Source: Halichondria panicea (taxonomy: Eukaryota; Porifera; Demospongiae; Suberitida; Halichondriidae). Taken from it: a stretch of 64,000 nucleotides of DNA. The stretch is from positions 2,390,001-2,454,000 of the forward strand of contig NC_087389.1 in assembly GCF_963675165.1 (NCBI RefSeq), read 5' to 3'. The notes under the pieces were generated by a model. That model had not been told where the DNA came from. It made no database searches and saw only the letters and a program-made list of their open reading frames with translations. Shown in pieces: positions 1 through 10,067 of the stretch; the first letter of the stretch is position 1; each line of letters starts with the position of its first letter. Both the position numbers and the translations under genes were made by a program.

Positions 1-2
1 TG

Positions 3-1925
3 GACCAACGTTTCACGTGCATTAAGGACTTTGGCCTTAGGTGCCATACAGATTGTAGAGAGCCTTACTTTTACGAAGCTGGTTACACCCACGACCACCT
101 GCCTGAATGTACGTACACTAGCCAGTGCACAAACTGCCCACTCCGATACAGGTGAAAACGACCGGTGAGTGCATGCTAGCAGACCACAATCCTATTGTGT
201 CTGAAAAAACCCCTCAGAAAAAAAAATTACCCAAACCAAGGTGGGCCTGTACGGCAAGGTGTAGGCAAGTTTCAAACGTAGAGTTTGAAAGAATTGCCGA
301 TTTGCAGGACATGTTTTGCGAAGACCTTCAAGTCCTCAGAGACCGCCTGGACGGCCTCCACACGTGTCCGTATGTGCACACGCACACGCACATACAGGAA
401 TGGGAAGTCCCGCTCGACCCCGAAATTCCAGATCACGAATTAAAGGCGGGCAATTTGAGGATGGGCCATCCCCACGTTTGTCACTTGTTCGGGAGCGTTT
501 GTGACAATCAGTTGAGGATTCTCAGAAACGCTCTCGTGCACTATCCCGCCCTGTCCAAGTTACAAGGGCAAGTGTACGAAGCAATAAGAAAGAGCAACAA
601 AATAGCAAAGCTAGACGCTGGCATTAAAATCCACGACTATCAGCTGCTCCTAGAAGCTTGCGAACTCACTTTCGAAAAGCTGTTTGATCGCAATTGCGTA
701 GAACCACAGGATGTCGGTAAATGTAGCGATACGCTAGACACACCCTTTAGAGTTAAACATCTAGAAGCTTTGCTCATGTCTAAGTACGCTAAATTAATTC
801 AGCAGTACGAGAAAAAAGTCCGCGACTATGCGATACACCCGTGCATGTGTTGCGACCAACTGTTCCGCTGTGGTGGCCCCCGAGAGCCTTCCCGAAAGTT
901 TTGCCTGGTTAACCGTCAGAGCTTACGCTTTGCTGGTTAACGAGGATGTTTGGGAGGAAGAAAAAGTTTACATGTGTAACCACTGTAAACCAAAGATGAA
1001 GTTGGACATAATTCCACCTAGGGCCGTAGTGAACGGTCTAGAAACGGCACCCCTGCCAGACGAGCTGAAGGGGCTCGACGCCTTTAGCTTGCAATTGATT
1101 CAACTAGCGAAAACGACAATTGTCTCAAAGCGTGCCGCGGTAACATGTTCATTCTGCCATTGCCCATGGCAAACACGGCTGAAACGCTAGCTCTGAACGA
1201 ATGCGGACTGCCTAAACCGCAGCTGTACGTTAAAGTCGACGGGGTTCCCACAAAGAAAAACGTTCTTTGGCGGAAGTTCGTCGACATAAACAAAATCGAA
1301 GGAGCTTTGACAAAACTCAAAGAAATCAACTGGTTGTACGTAGACGTGCAACCGGGAAAAGTAGAACAGTCCATGGAGGACGTAGTCATAGAGGTTGCAA
1401 ACAGTGCAACCAGTACCATGCTCGAAAAGGTGACCGACAAGTCGGGATACGCGGCCGGTATACAAGTTTACACGGTACGTAGTTTAGACACGTTCAAACC
1501 CAACGTTGCCGACATAGACCAGTTTAAAATGCTCAAGGTAGACAAATATCCGTTAAAAAGTAGCCAGGAGCATTTAGACGTCATGTGCTTCCCAAACCTT
1601 TTCCCAACAGGTAGATTCGGCGAGTTTCACCCTCGTGACGAGCAGCGAGTACGTAAAGTCGCGTCTAAACAACAAAGACTCTAGGTACAGAAAAAGTAGC
1701 GAGTACCTGTTCTACCTCACGCACCAAAAACTCTTGAGAGAGATCAAAGCGGGAATTTTCAACGTGCTTAAAAACACCACGAACAGACATTCCTCTGTCA
1801 AAGACCTGCTGAAACAGCTAGAAAAAAAAGACGGCGAGCTAGAGGGAAACCTCTCCACAATCATGCGTAGTGTGCGTGGAACCAAGGAACCAAGCAGTAC
1901 TGGCATAAAACTGCCGGTGAATTGA
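3..1925 (+). pseudogene. Helitron protein, N-terminal region, frameshifted
   Basis: Frame 3 from base 3 reads a Cys/His-rich stretch (CTYTSQCTNCPLRYR) that stops near 155. The reading continues in overlapping frames: about 125-940, then 828-1190, 1145-1684 and 1635-1925. Each handover loses or gains bases. The segments hold LKGLDAFSLQLIQLAKT near 1060-1110 and CFPNLFPTGRFGEFHPR near 1590-1640. Both resemble the conserved region just upstream of the Rep domain in Helitron proteins. No substrate can be assigned; CxxC pairs (for example CMCC and CNHC) suggest zinc-binding fingers. Product and order are clear from family knowledge, but the exact positions of the frame breaks are inferred from overlapping open frames. 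Confidence 0.75.
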
Positions 1926-2943
1926 ATGCTCTAGTTAGGGAGAACGGTCCAGCTACCATTTTCATGACGCTAAGCTGTGCAGAATATAGCTCGCCAGACA
2001 TTTTGGAGTTCCTTAAGCTACTCGGCGACTATGGTCCCGGCTCAAAAGTAGACATCTCTAAAATGTGCAATGAAGACCCCGCCTCGGTGTCCAAGCAGTT
2101 CTCGCACAAATTCCACGCGATGTTCCAAATTGTAATTATGCGTGGCAAGTTGTTTGGCGAGGTGGTGTGCTCTTTTATCAAAAAAGAGTTTCAGGACAGA
2201 GGTGCACCGCATTACCACGTCATGCTTTGGATAAAGGGAGCCCCCGTGATGGGGGTCGACCCCGATCACGTGGTTCTCGCCTGGATACAGGAGAGAATCA
2301 CATGTAACATCCCAGACAAAGAAACTGACCCGGAACTGTACGCCTTGGTCATGAAATATCAGATGCATCGGTGCAACAACTACTGTTCTAGGCCTAGACA
2401 CATGGGTAAGGGAAAGTACATTAAAAGGTGTAGATTCAACTTTCCCAGAATAGCGACGGCCACGGCCTCTTTAAACGCCATGGACAAAACCAATACTAGG
2501 CAGAGAGTGTACGATCTTCCCAGAAAAAGGCCAAGAAGCCAGAATCAACGATTACAATCCCTTGCTGCTGCACCTTTGGAAAGCTAACGTTGACGTCCAG
2601 TACATAGCCGAGACCAGCATGGCGCTCACCGGTTACATTACGGCGTACGTCACAAAAGCAGAGAAAAGCGCCATGCAAGACACATTTGCGGAACTGTCTA
2701 GCCTGTCTAGCACGGGCACTACTCTCTACAAGAAGTTGTGGAAGTTTGCTTTAATAGCCTTTAAAACCTGAGAAGTAGGGCAGCACGAGGGGTACGACCA
2801 AGTTACAGGTGACCACTTTCATGAGAAATCAAACGATGTTCACTACGTGAATGCTTCGCTACCGTACAAACGCAATAGAAAGCTCAAAAACTACGCTCAG
2901 CTCTTAAAAATGAACCCGAAAAGCACTGACATGTACGCCCCCT
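1922..2943 (+). pseudogene. Helitron Rep (HUH, Y2) nickase domain, frameshifted
   Basis: This is the rolling-circle replication initiator that cuts and joins single DNA strands at the element ends. Seen: motif GPATIFMTLSCAEYSS near 1950-1990; the HUH triad inside GAPHYHVMLW with the two histidines at about 2210-2218; and the twin tyrosines in GYITAYVTKAEKS at about 2634 and 2646. All catalytic residues are present. The frame breaks near 2535, where the correct reading moves to EARINDYNPLLLHLWKAN. An in-frame stop follows at 2769-2771, after which the sequence (VHYVNASLPYKRNRKLKNYAQLL) still matches the family up to another stop near 2940. The domain is therefore recognisable but cannot be translated as one chain. 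Confidence 0.88.
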
Positions 2944-3956
2944 AGCCTGATAGACGTTCACTATCCAAACAGGCCAGACAGACTGTCCTCCATGTGCCTG
3001 CACGACTTCGTCGCACACATTGACTGGTACGCTAGGGACCACCAGGGTGAGAAAACGTACAGGAGGCTCGTCAAACCTCGCGTTATCAGTCACCCCACGT
3101 ACGACACCAACAGAAAAGAACAGGAGCAAGAGTACTACTACTGCCTCATTCTGCTCTTTGTCCCGTTCGTTGACGAGGGTGACCTCCTCCTCGACGGAGA
3201 GTCGCCTAAAATGGCGTTCGAGAGGAGGCAGAACGAAGGCCTCCTCGCTCACCACGACAAGCTCCAGAAGATGTTGGACGTCAATAAGAGATCGCGGGAT
3301 ATCTCAAACGCCAGAAGGTCGAAACGTTAGAAAAAAGAGGTGGAGGACGACGAAGACGACGTCAACCTCCTGCTCCAGGGCATGGCTAAATCACACTTGG
3401 ATCGCCATCTCGAGCTAGACTTCGACGTAGACCCCATAACGCTGGACAAGAGACTGTCCATGCTAAACGACGACCAAAGCCGTGTGTACAAAAAAATCAC
3501 TGGGCATTTGTTGCACGAATTAGACCACGAAAAAGGAGCCTGTAAATGCACAGACATCAAACCGTTGCAAATGTTTGTTAGTGGTGTGGGGGGAACGGGC
3601 AAGTCCTTCCTCATTCAGGCGCTTAGAGCGTTTGTCAAAGCCACGTGGCCGGATTTACCCAATTCAAGTGCAGTAACCGCCCCCACGGGCCTAGCAGCTT
3701 GTAATGTAAACGGTGTTACCACCTACCAGCTCTTTCAGTTGCCGATAGAGCACGACAGTAAAACTGCATCGTACTGGGAACTGCCCAAACAAACGCTAAA
3801 ATACCTCAGGCAACAACTAATGAACGTAAAGGTGTTCATAATTGACGAGGTGTCCATGGTGTCAAGTCTCAATCTAACGTACATACATTTGAGACTTGAC
3901 GAGATCTACGGGGGGGCCGAATGGTTTGGGGGTAAAACAATGCTCTTTGTGGAACA
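2944..3956 (+). pseudogene. Helitron Pif1-like helicase, N-terminal half, broken
   Basis: This half of a superfamily 1B 5'-3' DNA helicase would unwind donor DNA during rolling-circle transposition. Seen: SLIDVHYPNRPDRLSS starts the readable frame; an in-frame TAG at 3328-3330 interrupts an acidic linker. The frame then resumes with Walker A GVGGTGKSF at about 3579-3605, the TAPTGLAA motif, and Walker B VFIIDEVSMV at about 3832-3861. The frame is destroyed by a 17-bp tandem duplication (3936-3952 and 3953-3969) placed just before the LQLPP motif, so the two helicase halves lie in different frames. Confidence 0.9.
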
Positions 3957-5762
3957 ATGCTCTTTGTGGGCGACATACTCCAGCTACCACCCGTTAACGG
4001 TGCACCGGTGTTCCAAAGCGTTCCCACTAAAGTGCTATCACTCAGAATAGGTTGCATAGGGTCCGCAAACATTTGGAAAAGCACAGTAGTGTACGACGAG
4101 CTTACCATTAACGAAAGACAAAAAGGGGACAAATTGTACACTGAAATACTTGACGGCGTCAGGAGGGGATATCCTAGCGAACAGGCAGTCTCTCTCCTGA
4201 CAGAACGCGTCTTCGATGTGGCCGTACTAGAAAAGTACGAGCAACTGAAACGCGAGGGTAAAAAACCCATATGCCTTTTCTCGACTAGAAAAGCGTGTGC
4301 AACAGTTAACTCTGATCTTTTAAACACTCTAGACAGTAAGATAATACCACTGCGTTGTAGAGACGTCATCGACGAGGGTGCCTGCGCCAACGGAGAGTGG
4401 AACAAACAGGCCGAAAAGCGTCTAACAGAAATGAACAAAGACAGCAGCTTGACAGCTGGTCTGGAAGAAGTGCTCCATCTGGCCGTTAATGCCCGCGTCA
4501 TGTTGAGACGAAACCTGTCCACCGAAGACGGTCTAGTAAACGGAGCCATAGGCACCGTTCTTGAAATAGAATCTAAACACGTGACTGTTAAGTTCGACCG
4601 TGTGGCAGAACCGTACAAAGTGACCAGAGTCGCTAACCGGTTCTGTGTCCTCTACATTTCCAGGAACCAGTTCCCTCTAATAGTCGCTTATGCCGTCACC
4701 ATACACAAGAGCCAAGGTCTCTCGCTCGACTGTGCCATCATTGACCTATCTGACAGCGTGTTTGGTGAGGGCATGGCGTACGTGGCGTTGTCCAGAGTCA
4801 GGTCCATAGACGGTGTACACCTGACGTCCTTTACACCCCACTCCATCATGGCCTCTAGAACGTGCGTGGAGGAGTGTAACAGGCTCAGGCTAGCATTTAG
4901 GCCAGACTTGGCAGCGTACGAATTGCCCGTTAAACAAAACAGAAAAAGGAAAATGACAGCTGCGATTGTCCCGCCAGCCAAACGGCAGTGTACGGTTGAA
5001 GGGAGTAATGTCGACAAACCCCCAGTTAAGAAACGAAAGGAAAGGACGCCTGCGGTCTTCCCGCCAGCCAAACGGCAATGTAACCTTGAAAGGAAAGTCC
5101 CCAGCAATGTTGACAAACCCCCAGTTAAGAAACTAAACGAGGCAGTCACCTCTGCTGGTGATTGCCATATAGTTGAAGACCCAGAGAATCGTGGTAGCAA
5201 TCACGGTGAATCCTTCTGCTTCAACCCTCTGGACGAGGTTGAACAGAAATCGGCGTGTTTGCTGCTGAAAATTAATCACCGCAGAAATATCGTCACCGCC
5301 GGCGGACCAAACATTGCCCTGACTCGGCCCCATTTACCCTCGCTCGTTGACACGATGGGGGATGGAGCGTGCATGTTCAGGGCAATGTCTGTGGTCATTA
5401 CCGGCTATCAACGTCAACACATTACTGTCAGGCGAGCCATTGTAAAGCACATGTGTGATTTTCAACATTTGTTTAATGGTAAACATTGGTTGATCGATGC
5501 AGGTTACCCGGACATGATCTCCTACGTCAGGGCCACGCAAATGGACCAAACACGTACCTGGGGAACTCACTTGGAGATCTTTGCACTGGCCCATCTGCTC
5601 GAGCGAAGGGTGTTCGTCTACTCGAGAACGGCTGGAAATGCCTGGCTGTGTCACTGTCCGAGCAAAATAGACCCCAACATCCCCCCTCCTCGGGACAAAA
5701 AGGGTTTGTATATTTATCACACGGGTGACCACTACAAAGTAGTGACATCTGTGACAAAGTAA
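3957..5762 (+). CDS. Helitron helicase C-terminal half fused to OTU cysteine protease domain
   Basis: An uninterrupted frame of 601 codons. It starts inside the helicase at LFVGDILQLPPVNGAPVFQ and carries the late helicase motifs AVTIHKSQGLSLD and GMAYVALSRVRS (about 4690-4800). A basic linker with an internal duplication follows (PPAKRQC and NVDKPPVKK each occur twice, about 4970-5130). The end is an OTU-type domain with DGAC, the catalytic aspartate-cysteine motif, at 5361-5372 and the partner histidine in GDHYKVV at about 5730. OTU domains are deubiquitinating cysteine proteases; in Helitrons their role is unknown. There is no natural start codon at 3957, since it lies in mid-domain. The frame is the intact remnant of the larger protein rather than a gene in its own right, unless it is expressed from an undetected start. 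Confidence 0.82.
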   Translation: MLFVGDILQLPPVNGAPVFQSVPTKVLSLRIGCIGSANIWKSTVVYDELTINERQKGDKLYTEILDGVRRGYPSEQAVSLLTERVFDVAVLEKYEQLKREGKKPICLFSTRKACATVNSDLLNTLDSKIIPLRCRDVIDEGACANGEWNKQAEKRLTEMNKDSSLTAGLEEVLHLAVNARVMLRRNLSTEDGLVNGAIGTVLEIESKHVTVKFDRVAEPYKVTRVANRFCVLYISRNQFPLIVAYAVTIHKSQGLSLDCAIIDLSDSVFGEGMAYVALSRVRSIDGVHLTSFTPHSIMASRTCVEECNRLRLAFRPDLAAYELPVKQNRKRKMTAAIVPPAKRQCTVEGSNVDKPPVKKRKERTPAVFPPAKRQCNLERKVPSNVDKPPVKKLNEAVTSAGDCHIVEDPENRGSNHGESFCFNPLDEVEQKSACLLLKINHRRNIVTAGGPNIALTRPHLPSLVDTMGDGACMFRAMSVVITGYQRQHITVRRAIVKHMCDFQHLFNGKHWLIDAGYPDMISYVRATQMDQTRTWGTHLEIFALAHLLERRVFVYSRTAGNAWLCHCPSKIDPNIPPPRDKKGLYIYHTGDHYKVVTSVTK

Positions 5763-6105
5763 GTGACTCTACGTGTAGAACTTACGTCCCTCCCTTTCAA
5801 TGTTTCACACGTACTCTGTGCGTAGGTTGCCCATTGTTGTTATACATGGAGACTTACGTCAAACGGTTTACTGCCCGTTCATTGAATGTGTGGCTAAAAG
5901 TATTCCTTCCATCAACATAATATGGGTAACCACCTTTTCTTTCTTTTATTACTTAAAGTAATTGACTCTAAGTGTAGAACTTAATTGTTCAATGTTTCAC
6001 ACGCACTCTGTGCGTAGGTTGCCCATTGTTGTTTATTCATGGAGACTTATGTCAAACGGTTTACTGCCCGTTCATTGAATGTGTGGCTAAAAGTATTCCT
6101 TCCAT
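5763..6105 (+). repeat. About 0.2-kb tandem repeat, two copies, 3' non-coding Helitron DNA
   Basis: The block at 5763-5912 recurs at 5962-6105 with small differences. Both copies contain GTGCGTAGGTTGCCCATTG and GTGTGGCTAAAAGTATTCC. They lie between the OTU stop codon and the element's 3' hairpin. No coding sense is seen. From 6106 to 6494 there is only AT-rich DNA without a recognisable gene. Confidence 0.85.
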
Positions 6106-6494
6106 TTGTGTCTCTGAGTGGGCAACCATAATTTCTTTTCATTAAAACATTTCTTTTGAGCGTCAATACAGTGAGTGAAGACTATTGTGAGTATTCAATG
6201 TTACTGTGTTTATCCCCTGCAGTGTCCCAATAACAAAGACACACGTGATGTGAACGGGGTGTATAGGGCTCTAGGCGAATCCCTCGAAAACAACGAAAAA
6301 CGAGATGAAGGCCGTACCTCAAAGGTGTCTTGGAAACCGGCCAAATGAAACGAAACAAAAAACAAAACACTAACTCATATACATGTTTTGCTATTTATTT
6401 CTTCTATTTAATGCTCATTTGGCACTCCCACTTGCAGCTGTTTGTGGAAAAAATTTATTTGATTAAGAATTTACTTAGACAGGCATGTAATTAC

Positions 6495-6530
6495 AGGCCT
6501 CACTGTATTGAGGCCTTGTGAAGGAGCTAG
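6495..6530 (+). other. Helitron 3' terminus (hairpin and CTAG)
   Basis: AGGCCTCA (6495-6502) pairs with TGAGGCCT (6509-6516) across a 6-base loop. Ten bases later the element ends in CTAG (6527-6530), followed by T at 6531. Known: canonical Helitrons end with a short hairpin about 10-12 bases before CTRR and insert between A and T. The match is complete for the 3' side; the 5' side is outside the window. Confidence 0.85.
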
Positions 6531-6738
6531 TGATGATGATTGAAATACTAATCTGGGTGGTCTCGAGGCTAGTCATTGTTAATTTGTTGTACAATTCACA
6601 TTATTTTATACACAGTAGGTTTTACATAGAATTGTTATAATATACATTCAAGAGTTCAATCTATCAAGAGTACTACTTTATTTGATTTATGGTCACTGGT
6701 GCATTGAATATCTGCAGATGGAGGAAATTATGGAAAGT

Positions 6739-7188
6739 TCAAACAACACTATTAATTAAATAAAACTTCAATACTGCACCACCCCCACCACGGCCCCTAC
6801 CTCTACCTCGCTGTGGAGTGGGAGCAGGAGGCATGTAGTCTTCATCACTAGATTCGTATGAATCTGTCTCCATTGGGAAAGAATTCAGTGTCAGTTAAAG
6901 TGAGATGGAGAGAGGAAGTACTTTAATACCTTGCACTGCAGGATCACTGGGAGGAGAGCTAGAGACAGGCCTTGGAGTTGGAGAAGGAGTGACTGGAACA
7001 GGGGTCCTTGCTGGACGCTGAGGTGTTTCTTCAGGCGGTTGCCATACTGTATCACAGTTATACAAACTGGTAAGCAAAGCAACCACAAAAAAATCACTTA
7101 CCATATACGTATTAAGCTTTGTTTGGATGAAAACAGCATTGGGAACTGCTTTATATAGTGCTCGCGAATTTTCCCCATTCACATACAA
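6739..7188 (-). CDS. Unrecognised spliced gene fragment, minus strand
   Basis: Three open blocks on the minus strand look like exons. Block one, 7188 down to about 7102, reads YVNGENSRALYKAVPNAVF and ends at a good donor (ATG|GTAAGT). Block two, about 7048 to 6935, is proline-rich (QRPARTPVPVTPSPTPRP), has a CAG acceptor and ends in a GTATTA donor. Block three, 6873 to 6739, is acidic then Gly-Arg rich (SYESSDEDYMPP, then RGRGRGRGGGG) and ends in TGA. The phase between blocks one and two is not settled. Further possible donors upstream near 7223 and 7287 suggest more 5' exons. Such low-complexity termini occur in transposase genes and in RNA-binding proteins; I assign no function. Confidence 0.3.
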
Positions 7189-7464
7189 ACTTCAAAGGTT
7201 GTCAACGCAAATATCAGATCTTACCTTTTCCCATGTTCACATACGCGTACGCACACACATGTGCACATGTATACAGGTGGTCTACATACCTTCGAAGTAC
7301 TCTATCAAGATGGCTATACTACAAATATTCCTATATTCCTATAGTACAGACGGTGGGTCGAACTCCATGGACGTTACTCTTTCACTAGCTTGTGTCACAC
7401 TTTGTCACTTATAATACACTATTAAATTTAAATACTACTGTAATAAAAAAGAAAGGGAATCTGA

Positions 7465-8455
7465 CTAGAAAAACATTTGCAATGTGACCCAAGGGAAACC
7501 TTTAAAAAGCGTGGAAACAAGAAATTCGGCGAGTGGATAACTCCAATCCGTTACAACGTATGTAACTTGTATAATAATAAAAATAGCATCACAATAGTGC
7601 AGTGACAGATTAACAATCTTTCAATTATAGGATCATTAATTCTGGTGGTGGCAAATTGAGCAGTCTTTGGCTATCACATCTAGTTTGTTAATTGTAGGGT
7701 AAATGATTGTCTATACACTGACAGTATACACATGCAATGTCACAGTGTGTCCCTTTTAGCTCTTTGTTTAAATATATATCCCAGTAGCTAGTAGCCCTGA
7801 GGCTATTGTTCTTTTATGAAATCATTATCATACTTCATGCATCAATGATTGTCTGGACTGTCTTTGCTCTTTCTATTGGGACTGTCTTTCTTCTAGATCT
7901 TTGTCTTTATTTGTCTCTTTACTTGACACTGTCTCTTAGTATAGCCCAGTAGCTAGTAGCCCTGAGGCTATTGTTCTGTCAAGAAAATTCATTATCATAC
8001 TTCATGCATCAATGAATGGTCTGGACTGTCTTTGCTCTTTCTATTGGGACTGCCTCTCTATTGGGACTGCATGTCTTTCATCTAGATCTTTGTCTTTACT
8101 TGGCACTGTCTTTGCTCAAAACTGTAAAGGGGTATAACAAAACTAAAACACATACTTTAAACACATACCTTGTATCACAAAGTTTCAATATGATTATGTA
8201 ATACTATGTAAACATTCCAATCATTCAACTTACCCTATATATACATACTAGCATTAACATAAAGTACACAAAATAACTTAATACATTTCGGGAATAATAC
8301 ATAATAATAATACATTTCGGGAATTAGTACATGTGAATGACGTTGTAACGGATTGGAGTTATGCACTCGCCGAATTTCTTGTTTCCACGCTTTTTAAAGG
8401 TTTCCCTTGGCTCAATCCTAGCAATTTTTCACATTGCAAATGTTTTTCTAGTCGG
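7465..8455. repeat. Foldback element with about 100-bp inverted termini
   Basis: The left arm, about 7465-7560, contains ACTAGAAAAACATTTGCAA and AACTCCAATCCGTTACAACG. It returns inverted at about 8345-8455. Between the arms an internal direct duplication covers about 7780-7906 and 7945-8090 (CCCAGTAGCTAGTAGCCC in both). There is no coding capacity. A single related terminus without a partner lies at 40165-40300, inside the kinesin gene, so the family is dispersed. Confidence 0.75.
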
Positions 8456-8534
8456 ATTTCTATTGATTTCTATTGATTTCTATTGATATCAAGTTGGGCT
8501 GTACGAGATTTCCCTCGTTGCCGGTCCCTCGAGT

Positions 8535-8726
8535 TTAACGAACCATCGCCTGGAAGTGTGCTGTCAACGCTGTGGGTAGAGTGCCCGAGCTGGTAGGGGT
8601 CAGTGGGGTTGTAGTTGTTGGCACGATGGGAGCAGTGGATGGGACGACTCCATGACCAGTGACCGGTAGAGAGAATGGTAGGGAGATTGGTAGACGTCTG
8701 ATATCTCGACTTAGTTCAGATATGGT
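8535..8726 (-). CDS. Short open frame of unknown origin, possible exon
   Basis: A 63-codon stop-free stretch on the minus strand reads ISELSRDIRRLPISLPF, then a Pro/Thr-rich tail (VPTTTTPLTPTSSG), and ends in TAA. It lies in a locally GC-rich island between two repeats. There is no start codon, and the splice acceptor is not convincing. It may be a captured exon or chance. I do not recognise a family. Confidence 0.15.
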   Translation of the reverse strand, partial: TISELSRDIRRLPISLPFSLPVTGHGVVPSTAPIVPTTTTPLTPTSSGTLPTALTAHFQAMVR

Positions 8727-8860
8727 TTAGAGACAGCACGAGGCTTCAACTTTAGAGGATGATTGCGGCCTGCTCCTTGATGTTAACCCCATTTAATATG
8801 CTAATAAATTCCATTTGTTTGTTTCAATTGAGAGTGTTTCAATTGAGAGCGGCCTGGAAT

Positions 8861-8933
8861 CGAGGTTATGCAACTAGTTAATGGGAGAATCAAAGTTCTA
8901 CTGCAACTAGCCTCGATTCCAGGCCGCTTTCAA
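8861..8933. repeat. Two facing TAGCCTC-type termini
   Basis: GCGGCCTGGAATCGAGGTTA at about 8858-8877 faces its own reverse complement at about 8909-8928. A 31-base spacer lies between them, and TGCAAC sits at the inner edge of each. These are the ends of the element family described at 26910, 32431 and 55294. The flanks do not let me say whether this is one element or the ends of two. Confidence 0.6.
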
Positions 8934-9090
8934 TTGAGAAAGACGGCCTCTAGTGAGAGGGGCTGGGATAGAGGCTAACATGCTATTAGAGCCTCGCTTC
9001 GAATCGTATTTAGTAAAGGTCGACTTACTACAAAACACAGAATAAGGCCTACTCATAACATCGGCTCCTTTGACACACACGGCACGGTCC

Positions 9091-9152
9091 TAGTCTCGAA
9101 TACCCGCCTCAACCTATACAAGCTTTTAGGTTGAGGCGGGTATTCAAGACTA
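9091..9152. mobile_element. 62-bp micro-transposon (two 26-base arms and a 10-base loop)
   Basis: The left arm, 9091-9116, begins TAGTCT. The right arm, 9127-9152, ends AGACTA. They pair over 25 of 26 positions. The 9-base sequence GCACGGTCC sits directly on both sides (9082-9090 and 9153-9161), a perfect target-site duplication. The ends match the 632-bp element at 48501-49132, which also has a 9-base duplication. Nine-base duplications are usual for Mutator-like elements, and Merlin makes 8-9; the class is inference. Confidence 0.85.
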
Positions 9153-9273
9153 GCACGGTCCCATACTGACCTAGTTGGGCGCCTATTAGCCTCGATTCCA
9201 AGCCGCTGAGAAAGACGGCCTGGTATACACTGTTTACGCATGCGCCAGAATTACCCAGAATCTGGGTAATCGT

Positions 9274-9963
9274 AAATTGCAGTATCTTAGTGAGGTCTGC
9301 AACAACGTGTGCACAGAACCAGAACTGTTACCGGTTACAGGGGAGAACCTAGCAGGAGCAAGTGCCAATATACAACCGGGTGCACGCCTAGACATTGCAG
9401 CCAATGGAGTATGGGGTGGCTCCTCTGAAAGAACTTATTTTGATGTCAGGGTATTTAACCCACACGCTGCATCCAACAGACACACCGACCCTCAAACAGT
9501 CTACCGCAAGCACGAGCAAATAAAGAAAAGGGCCTATGAACAAAGAATTCTAAACATCGAACAGGCATCCTTTTCCCCATTAGTCCTCTCTGCAACAGGA
9601 GGCTTAGCTCGTGAAGCAACCACCTTCTACAAGAGACTCGCTTCGATGTTAGCATCTAAATGGGACCAATCATACAGCAGCACACTATGCTGGCTCCGTT
9701 GCCGACTAACCTTTTCCCTCCTTTGCTCATCGATCCAAGCCATCAGAGGGTCCAGATCGTCAAGTGGACACCCCTTTAGATCTGGGGCCATCGACCTGGT
9801 GATCTCGGAGACCCACCTCCACCAATAAACTGAACCTTTGTATGCACCCTTAATCCTCTTTATTTTCTGTACCCTCCACCTTTCATTGTGTCTACATAGA
9901 AGCCCATTCCCCTGTATACACTACCTTACATGCTATTATTTTACCTTAAAAAAAAAAAAAAAA
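9274..9963 (+). pseudogene. 5'-truncated retroelement-like coding fragment with poly-A tail
   Basis: An open frame runs from about 9274 to the TAA near 9826. It holds GARLDIAANGVWGG, RTYFDVRVFNPHAASNR and LSATGGLAREATTFYKRLA. From memory of the family, these blocks are shared by many uncharacterised cnidarian, sponge and fish proteins in which they lie downstream of a reverse transcriptase. The D...FDVRV pattern could be a PD-(D/E)XK nuclease fold, but that is inference. The frame has no ATG at its start and begins abruptly. A 3' UTR of about 120 bases ends in a run of A at about 9948-9963. This looks like a 5'-truncated, target-primed insertion. No duplication of the target was found. Confidence 0.55.
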
Positions 9964-10067
9964 GTATATTTATCAGTATTCTTATTCCGCATTAGTTTGT
10001 AAAACATTGATATCCGTTTCATTTATAATGATGTCATTGAAAAAAGAAATCTAGTCCAAGTTGTGTA

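Larger units (their letters stand above)
1..6530 (+). mobile_element. Helitron rolling-circle transposon, 3' portion
   Basis: Seen: in order on the plus strand are a Cys-rich N-terminus, the FPTGRFGEFHPR region usual in Helitron proteins, a Rep domain with an HUH motif and paired tyrosines, a Pif1/RecD-type helicase, and a C-terminal OTU domain. Downstream come a tandem repeat and a hairpin followed by CTAG and a host T. Known: Rep-helicase polyproteins define autonomous Helitrons, and OTU fusions occur in animal Helitron-like elements. The 5' end (TC) lies left of the window. The protein is interrupted by at least eight frameshifts or stops, so this copy cannot make a full protein. A Helentron is the alternative, but the CTAG|T end favours a canonical Helitron. 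Confidence 0.9.

Noticed and set aside
3869..4618. 249-codon minus-strand frame opposite the Helitron helicase
   Set aside because: It is antisense to a clearly recognised helicase and carries no domain.
1..6530. Helentron rather than Helitron
   Set aside because: The 3' hairpin followed 10 bases later by CTAG and a host T fits the canonical Helitron; the 5' end would be needed to settle it fully.
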